Positions 58,935 to 64,000 of a DNA stretch of 64,000 nucleotides are shown here, piece by piece (the first letter of the stretch is position 1; every line of letters begins with the position of its first letter). Source of the DNA: Gracilibacillus caseinilyticus (GTDB taxonomy: Bacteria > Bacillota > Bacilli > Bacillales > Amphibacillaceae); contig NZ_CP095072.1 of NCBI RefSeq assembly GCF_022919115.1, positions 3,720,001 through 3,784,000 on the forward strand, in the 5' to 3' direction. Below the pieces are notes generated by a model. It was given only the letters and a program-made list of their open reading frames with translations. It searched no databases and was not told where the DNA came from. The translations under genes were made by a program, and so were the position numbers.

Positions 58935-59657
58935 TTACACCATTTTATTAAACTCTTTTTGCAATCTTTTGATGATTTTTTTCTCCAATCTGGAAATATA
59001 GGACTGCGATATTCCAAGCATATCTGCTACATCTTTTTGTGTCATTTCTTCTTCTTTTTCCACAAGACCAAAACGCAATTCCATGATTTGTCGTTCACGT
59101 CCATTTAATTGATCTAATGCTTTTCGTAATAACGATTTATCTATACTTTGTTCTAAGTCTTTAAATGTCACATCTTCATCAGTACCAAGTACGTCTGACA
59201 ACAGTAATTCATTGCCATCCCAATCAACGTTTAACGGTTCATCAAAAGAAACCTCTGTTTTTATTTTATTATTTTTCCTGAGGTACATAAGAATCTCATT
59301 TTCAATACATCTTGATGCGTATGTTGCTAGCTTGATTTTTTTCTCAGGATTAAATGTATTGATTGCTTTAATTAAACCAATTGTACCAATACTGATCAAA
59401 TCCTCAATATTAATACCAGTATTTTCAAACTTTCTAGCAATATAAACAACAAGACGTAAATTTCGTTCAATCAGCATTGCTCGAGCTGCCTTGTCACCTA
59501 CCGGAAGCCGATTAATTAATTCAAATTCTTCTTCCTTCGACAATGGTGGAGGTAATGCTTCGCTTCCCCCAATATAATAAATTTCATCTACTTTAAACCC
59601 TAGCTTCTTTAAAATTTTGTAAAAAATCATTTTATATTTTTGTTGCACGATTTGCAT
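58935..59657 (-). CDS. sigE: Early mother-cell sigma factor SigE (pro-protein)
   Basis: Made as an inactive membrane-bound precursor and cleaved by SpoIIGA to start mother-cell gene expression. From the ATG at 59657 (AAGGAG 8 nt upstream) it is 240 residues. The pro-sequence is the basic, hydrophobic first 25-30 residues ([21 protein letters not shown]). Region 2 has [23 protein letters not shown] and [21 protein letters not shown]. Region 4 has [20 protein letters not shown]. It lies 26 bp after spoIIGA. Confidence 0.97.
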   Translation of the reverse strand: MQIVQQKYKMIFYKILKKLGFKVDEIYYIGGSEALPPPLSKEEEFELINRLPVGDKAARAMLIERNLRLVVYIARKFENTGINIEDLISIGTIGLIKAINTFNPEKKIKLATYASRCIENEILMYLRKNNKIKTEVSFDEPLNVDWDGNELLLSDVLGTDEDVTFKDLEQSIDKSLLRKALDQLNGRERQIMELRFGLVEKEEEMTQKDVADMLGISQSYISRLEKKIIKRLQKEFNKMV

Positions 59658-59683
59658 TCCTTCCACTCCTTATCGATATAATG

Positions 59684-60577
59684 TCACCCTGTCTGTTGAA
59701 ATAATTTAGGGTGTAATAAACAATGATAACTGTCATCAGATACCAAATTCCCAAATTGAATTCCTATTAACACCTTTTTACTAGTCAGTTGAAGATCCTT
59801 CATATGTATGTTCAAAAGGTCGGGTTTAAATGCCAGCATAAAATCCTGATCGCCACTAACACCCTGAAATGGTAATAGTCTAAATCCTACATTTTGAAAT
59901 TCATTACTTTCACCTCCTAGCAGTTGTTGATAGGAAGTTCGAAGCTGTGCAATTTGCGCCTCTGTATACCAATGCCTTAAGATTGTTTCATCTACAATAA
60001 TCACAGGCGTTTGGGTAAAAGGATCAACTAAATGGTTCCCACTGTCCAAATAACCGATCGTTTCTATGCTTTTCTCTTTCCAGCCGATCGAGACAGTATA
60101 GTAAAATTCCTGTTCAAACTGTTGCATTTTGTGCTTGTCCATTCGGAATTTTGTGAAAATTAGAACAATAGGAAAACCAATTAATACAAATAGTGCATGT
60201 ATTTGACCTGCCTCCACTCCTTGACTAGTCAAATTCCCTTCTTGATAAAATAAAAAATGAATGGCAAATAAGCCACCGCCTATTGAAAAAGTCATAAAAT
60301 AAAATGTACATAATAACTTTAAATAGACAGCAACATTTCGGAATCCAAACGCCATGCATACCATCAGCATGGAGTGAATAACTTTGAAATACCAAGCATC
60401 TATCGGGAATGTTGGAGCAATGAAAGATAACGGTACAATAATGGATCCAAATAAGCTCGCAAGTAAAAGGCGATACCATTTGCTCATGTTTCTGGTGATG
60501 GACTGGGTCAGCAAAAGGATCATCCAGTCAATCATAATATTGATAAGCCAAATGACTTCGATATAAACTGTCACCAT
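59684..60577 (-). CDS. spoIIGA: Sporulation sigma-E processing protease SpoIIGA
   Basis: Membrane aspartic-type protease that cleaves pro-SigE after a forespore signal. At 297 residues the N-terminal half has five hydrophobic segments (about 1-27, 36-56, 64-83, 88-110, 126-143). The C-terminal half holds the catalytic DSGN (178-181) in GYLDSGNHLVDP. It is first in the spoIIGA-sigE operon. Divergence from B. subtilis is typical for this protein. Confidence 0.95.
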   Translation of the reverse strand: MVTVYIEVIWLINIMIDWMILLLTQSITRNMSKWYRLLLASLFGSIIVPLSFIAPTFPIDAWYFKVIHSMLMVCMAFGFRNVAVYLKLLCTFYFMTFSIGGGLFAIHFLFYQEGNLTSQGVEAGQIHALFVLIGFPIVLIFTKFRMDKHKMQQFEQEFYYTVSIGWKEKSIETIGYLDSGNHLVDPFTQTPVIIVDETILRHWYTEAQIAQLRTSYQQLLGGESNEFQNVGFRLLPFQGVSGDQDFMLAFKPDLLNIHMKDLQLTSKKVLIGIQFGNLVSDDSYHCLLHPKLFQQTG

Positions 60578-60622
60578 GTCCTCCCTTTCCCAACAAACTT
60601 AACAAGCATTTCTTGTCTACTA

Positions 60623-60655
60623 AGTATAAAGAAAGAAAGGAAAGAAGTCTGTCAC
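60623..60655 (-). promoter_or_regulatory. spoIIG-type promoter with long spacing
   Basis: GTGACA (60650-60655) and TATACT (60623-60628) are separated by 21 bp. The B. subtilis spoIIG promoter is also unusual in having about 22 bp and needing phosphorylated Spo0A. A near 0A box, TGTTGAA (60703-60709, one mismatch to TGTCGAA), lies about 50 bp upstream. The stretch 60720-60937 shows nothing recognisable. Confidence 0.5.
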
Positions 60656-60937
60656 AGTTTGTATGCAAAAATCATCTAGTTTTAAGAAAATTTGATTGAA
60701 ATTGTTGAATGAATGAATTAGCGGGAGGGTAGTTAGATCGCAACATGCCTTGATCAAGGCACTAAGTGTGAAACCGGCTAACTCAAGAAGTATGTCGATG
60801 CTAAATGAGGAAAACTTTCAATGAAGCTTGCAGCAGAAGTATAACAAAATGATTGCACGAACAGATAGGGTATTATGATCACCGCAAAATTCAAAAATTC
60901 TTCAGATCAGAACCACTCACAGTCCTATCAAAATTAC

Positions 60938-61245
60938 ATAATACGGATTATGTAAAGTGAAACTTTATGATGATGTGGTAATTTTGATAGTTAATATATG
61001 CGTAGCAAAGCTCAGGAAATATGCTCCGCGTTCTGTGGGGCAAGGCTTTACCTAGGCTATTACTTGCACTGCTTCTTTGCTGCCTTGTGCCGAGGAAGTC
61101 CACTTCGAAGCGATACTTGTAGACACAAGCACAAACAAAGTGGATCTTTAGCCTTGCCCGCAGGACGCGAAGTGGTTGTCCGGAGCGTTATCATAGCACT
61201 TTAAACATGCCAAAATGACCTCTACGCTGACATAATCCGTATTAT
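60938..61245 (-). repeat. Miniature inverted-repeat element, copy E
   Basis: A compact 308-bp copy between ftsZ and spoIIGA. Termini are ATAATACGGATTATGTAAAG and ACATAATCCGTATTAT. The left arm is R-type (GTGGTAATTTTGATAG, GCGTAGCAAAGCTCAGGAAA), the right arm is inverted L-type (GAAGTGGTTGTCCGGAGCG). The interior folds with GGGGCAAGGCT pairing to AGCCTTGCCC and AAGTCCACTTC to AAAGTGGATCTT. Confidence 0.87.
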
Positions 61246-61316
61246 CGACAGCAAAACATTTCCTTTATTCATAACGACATTCAATGCTTTGTGATGGTGT
61301 TTAAAAAATTGTTGAT

Positions 61317-61346
61317 AAAAAAAGCTGCCAAGGATGGCAGCTTTTT
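61317..61346 (-). terminator. Terminator of ftsAZ
   Basis: AAAAGCTGCCA and TGGCAGCTTTT form an 11-bp stem with a 4-nt loop, T run on the minus strand, directly after the ftsZ stop. Confidence 0.88.
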
Positions 61347-61349
61347 AGA

Positions 61350-62507
61350 TTATCTTCTTCTGTTACGATTTCTTAAGAATGTTGGAATATCCAACGTGTC
61401 TTCTTCTTGCTTTGGTCTTGATGCAGAAGATGTTGGTGTTGGCTCTTGTTGTGCTTTTTCTGGTTGTGGCTGTTGTTTTGGTTGTTGTTTTTCTCTTTTT
61501 TGAGGACCGGATTGTAATACGGATCTAGGTTTGTTTTGTGCATTTTTAATTTGTGTTTCATCAAATCCAGTTGCAATAACCGTTACAACAATCTCGTCTT
61601 TTAAATCTTCGTTAATAACAGAACCAAAAATAACATTTACTTCCTGATCTGCGGCAGATGTCACGATATCAGCAGCCTCTTGTACTTCATAAAGGCTTAA
61701 ATTAGCTCCGCCAGTAATATTCATTAGAACGCCATGTGCCCCATCAATTGATGTTTCAAGCAATGGAGAAGAGATGGCCTTCTTTGCAGCTTCAGCAGCT
61801 CGGCTCTCACCAGTCGCGATACCGATACCCATTAATGCTGAACCTTTATCAGCCATAATGGTTTTCACATCTGCAAAGTCAACGTTAATTAAACCGGGTG
61901 TTGCAATTAAATCAGAGATACCTTGTACCCCTTGACGCAATACATTATCAGCTTCACGGAAAGCTTCTAACATCGGCGTGTTTTTGTCAATAATTTCTAA
62001 CAATCGATCGTTCGGAATAACGATTAATGTATCTACACTGCTTTTTAATCCATCGATTCCTGAAACTGCCTGTGTAGCACGTTTTCTACCTTCAAAGGTA
62101 AATGGACGAGTAACAACCCCTACAGTTAACGCTCCTAGCTCTTTTGCTACAGAAGCGATGACTGGTGCAGCACCTGTTCCGGTACCACCACCCATACCTG
62201 CAGTAACAAATACCATATCTGAACCTTTTAAGATTTCTTCAATCTGTTCTTTGCTTTCTTCTGCTGCTTTTCTTCCTACTTCTGGATTGGCACCTGCACC
62301 TAATCCTCTCGTTAATTTCGTTCCAATTTGCATTTTTACTTCAGCTTTTGACAAGTTCAGTGCCTGTGCGTCGGTGTTTACCGCAATAAATTCCACACCT
62401 TGTACACCATGTTCTATCATTCGGTTCACAGCGTTGCTCCCGCCACCGCCGACACCGATTACTTTTATCGTAGCTAGCTGATCCATATTCGTATCAAAGT
62501 CTAACAT
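61350..62507 (-). CDS. ftsZ: Cell division GTPase FtsZ
   Basis: Tubulin homologue that forms the division ring. At 385 residues it has the GTP-binding motif [11 protein letters not shown] (about 104-114), [14 protein letters not shown] near the start and [11 protein letters not shown] (T7 loop). A Gln/Pro-rich flexible linker (about 320-368) ends in the conserved C-terminal peptide [12 protein letters not shown] and a basic tail RNRRR, the SepF/FtsA docking site. It is 66 bp after ftsA. Confidence 0.98.
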   Translation of the reverse strand: MLDFDTNMDQLATIKVIGVGGGGSNAVNRMIEHGVQGVEFIAVNTDAQALNLSKAEVKMQIGTKLTRGLGAGANPEVGRKAAEESKEQIEEILKGSDMVFVTAGMGGGTGTGAAPVIASVAKELGALTVGVVTRPFTFEGRKRATQAVSGIDGLKSSVDTLIVIPNDRLLEIIDKNTPMLEAFREADNVLRQGVQGISDLIATPGLINVDFADVKTIMADKGSALMGIGIATGESRAAEAAKKAISSPLLETSIDGAHGVLMNITGGANLSLYEVQEAADIVTSAADQEVNVIFGSVINEDLKDEIVVTVIATGFDETQIKNAQNKPRSVLQSGPQKREKQQPKQQPQPEKAQQEPTPTSSASRPKQEEDTLDIPTFLRNRNRRR

Positions 62508-62573
62508 GCCATTTCCTCCTATTTTGCAAGATTAATAGTCTGTATGTTTCCACGTGTGAAAAGATAGTCCTTC

Positions 62574-63869
62574 TTAATCAAAGAAATATTTGAAAAAGTT
62601 TGCTAATTTAGGCTCTTTCTTCTCTTTTGGCTGTCTTTGTTTCTGAGGTTTTGCCTGTGCCCGGTTCGGTTTTTCTTTTTGAACAGGTTTCTCTACCATT
62701 TCTTGTTCTGTTACTGCATTTGAAAACTGTTTCCCTTGTATTTTCGCATTCTTGTAGGCAAATTTCAAGATACCAATTCCGGCTGTAAATTGAGGCTCTC
62801 GAACCCCTATATAATCCGGTATCGCAATTCTGACATTACTTTGGTAAATATCCTGTGCTAATTCAGCTGTACCAGGCATACTCATAGTCCCGCCTGTAAG
62901 TACTAAACCACCCGGAATCTCATCATATCCCATTTTTTGTATTTCTCGAGCACTATATACCAGAATTTCTTCTAATCTAGCTTCAATGATTTCGGCTAAA
63001 TCTACTTGATTATATGTTTGTCTTTGATTACTGCCAATAATATTGACATCAAAGATTTCCTCCTCATTCGCATCTTGGAAAAATGCATGTCCATGATCAA
63101 GTTTAATATCCTCTGCTTCTTCTGAGGTGGTCCGTAAGCCGATTGATAAATCTTTCGATATATTGTATCCGCCAAGTGGTATGACACTCGTAGCAGCTAA
63201 TCCATCGTCTTCAAATACCGAAACGGTCGTACTTCCACCGCCGATGTCCAACAAGGCAACGCCTAAACTTTTTTCATCTTGTGATAATGCCACTTCACCC
63301 GTTGCCAAAGGCTGTAAGCAAATATCCATAATTTTTAAACCAGCTTTTTCAACACACTTCAAAATATTATGCAACATGGTTTTGGAGCAAGTAATAATAG
63401 TGCCTTCCATTTCCAAGCGTACACCAATCATTCCCCTAGGATCACGTATCTCGTCAAGCCCGTCCACAATGAATTGTTTCGGAATAACATCGACAATTTC
63501 GCGCTCTGGCGGAATGGACATAACTTGTGCCGCATCCATAACCCGATATATATCTTCTTCTGCAATTTCTTTACTGTCACTGGAAACTGCTACAACACCA
63601 TGGCATCTTTGTAATTGAACATGATTACCATTAATGCCTACAATTACTTGATCAATATGTATATCTACCATACGCTCCGCCTGTTCGACTGCTGCACGGA
63701 TTGAATGTACAGTTTCGTCTATGTCTACTATAGCTCCTTTTTTCATACCTAGTGACTTGGCTGTTCCTACACCAATTACGTTAAGTGAATCTCCAACAAT
63801 CTCTCCGATAATCACTTTTATTTTTGATGTACCTATATCCAAGCTGACTAGAATTTCACCGTTATCCAT
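62574..63869 (-). CDS. ftsA: Cell division protein FtsA
   Basis: Actin-like protein that anchors FtsZ to the membrane. The ATG at 63869 after AGGAGGTG gives 431 residues. Phosphate-binding motifs are SLDIGTSKIKVIIG (phosphate 1), LLDIGGGSTTVSVF (phosphate 2) and GLVLTGGTMSMPG (adenosine). The C-terminal tail is Gln/Lys-rich and ends in an amphipathic membrane-targeting helix, KLANFFKYFFD. Upstream sequence (63870-64000) holds no recognisable gene start and is cut by the window. Confidence 0.97.
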   Translation of the reverse strand: MDNGEILVSLDIGTSKIKVIIGEIVGDSLNVIGVGTAKSLGMKKGAIVDIDETVHSIRAAVEQAERMVDIHIDQVIVGINGNHVQLQRCHGVVAVSSDSKEIAEEDIYRVMDAAQVMSIPPEREIVDVIPKQFIVDGLDEIRDPRGMIGVRLEMEGTIITCSKTMLHNILKCVEKAGLKIMDICLQPLATGEVALSQDEKSLGVALLDIGGGSTTVSVFEDDGLAATSVIPLGGYNISKDLSIGLRTTSEEAEDIKLDHGHAFFQDANEEEIFDVNIIGSNQRQTYNQVDLAEIIEARLEEILVYSAREIQKMGYDEIPGGLVLTGGTMSMPGTAELAQDIYQSNVRIAIPDYIGVREPQFTAGIGILKFAYKNAKIQGKQFSNAVTEQEMVEKPVQKEKPNRAQAKPQKQRQPKEKKEPKLANFFKYFFD

Positions 63870-64000
63870 AAGGCACCTCCTAATTCTATGCATTAAACTA
63901 CGTATCTCTTCATATAATAAACTGTATTAAACACTATTATAATAAAAAAAACAACAATTTTACACGTATAAGTGCAAATTTAGCAGAAAAAATTCATTCC

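Noticed and set aside
60998..61204. Plus-strand frame of 68 codons
   Set aside because: It is within repeat copy E and not conserved in frame among the copies.
61978..62481. Long plus-strand frame opposite ftsZ
   Set aside because: Antisense shadow of ftsZ codon usage; Ser/Pro-rich with no recognisable domain.
63127..63618. Long plus-strand frame opposite ftsA
   Set aside because: Antisense shadow of ftsA; no ribosome site or known motif.

Overview
The window is a stretch of core chromosome from an endospore-forming, low-GC Bacillota of the Bacillaceae type. Evidence for sporulation is direct: spoIIGA-sigE-sigG, spoVM, and a ylmC/ymxH gene. Gene order follows the Bacillus subtilis 140-150 degree region closely (ylqD/khpA/rpsP/ffh/ylxM/ftsY/smc/rnc/acpP/fabG/fabD/plsX/fapR/recG/fakA/yloU/rpmB/spoVM/thiN/rpe/rsgA/prkC/prpC/rsmB/fmt/priA/coaBC/rpoZ/gmk/remA/yicC/rqcH, then the pyr operon, rluD, lspA, ileS, divIVA, ylmH-ylmG-sepF-ylmE-ylmD-ylmC, sigG, sigE, spoIIGA, ftsZ, ftsA). 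A halotolerant genus such as Gracilibacillus, Virgibacillus or Oceanobacillus is a guess from overall feel, not something the sequence proves. Almost everything is on the minus strand; the plus-strand genes are yfkK, rpmB, rqcH and a yfhD-like gene.

Layout. 1-10 kb: translation and protein-targeting genes (S16, KhpA, SRP, FtsY), SMC and RNase III. 10-16 kb: the FapR-controlled fatty acid/phospholipid operon with its operator and promoter, then recG. 16-20 kb: fatty acid kinase FakA with the Asp23-like YloU, ribosomal protein L28, and the very short gene spoVM. 20-33 kb: a long co-directional run of thiN, rpe, rsgA, the PrkC/PrpC kinase-phosphatase pair, rsmB, fmt, priA, coaBC, rpoZ, gmk, remA and yicC. 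33-36 kb: divergent rqcH and a membrane-anchored polysaccharide deacetylase. 36-48.5 kb: the complete pyrimidine operon pyrR-pyrP-pyrB-pyrC-carA-carB-pyrK-pyrD-pyrF-pyrE with two PyrR attenuators. 48.5-60.6 kb: rluD, lspA, ileS behind an isoleucine T-box, the division genes divIVA to ylmC, and the sporulation sigma cluster. 61-64 kb: ftsZ and ftsA.

The main unexplained content is a family of intergenic repeats. At least five copies have both ends (about 310-790 bp), and two more are partial. Each complete copy is bounded by inverted copies of a near-palindromic 14-bp terminus (ATAATACGGATTAT). The two arms differ from each other, and each interior can fold into long GC-rich hairpins. No protein is encoded by the outer element, so they look like non-autonomous miniature elements. 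One copy carries a nested, decayed IS4-like transposase fragment. Several copies lie where genes are missing or rearranged relative to the B. subtilis order. One separates khpA from ylqD, and one lies at the junction with the relocated yfkK.

Other departures from the B. subtilis order are the absence at this locus of rlmN (prpC/rsmB), def (fmt/priA), the serine dehydratase pair (recG/fakA), ylyA (lspA/ileS) and ylmA (ylmC/sigG). I saw no tRNA, rRNA, CRISPR array, prophage or defence system.
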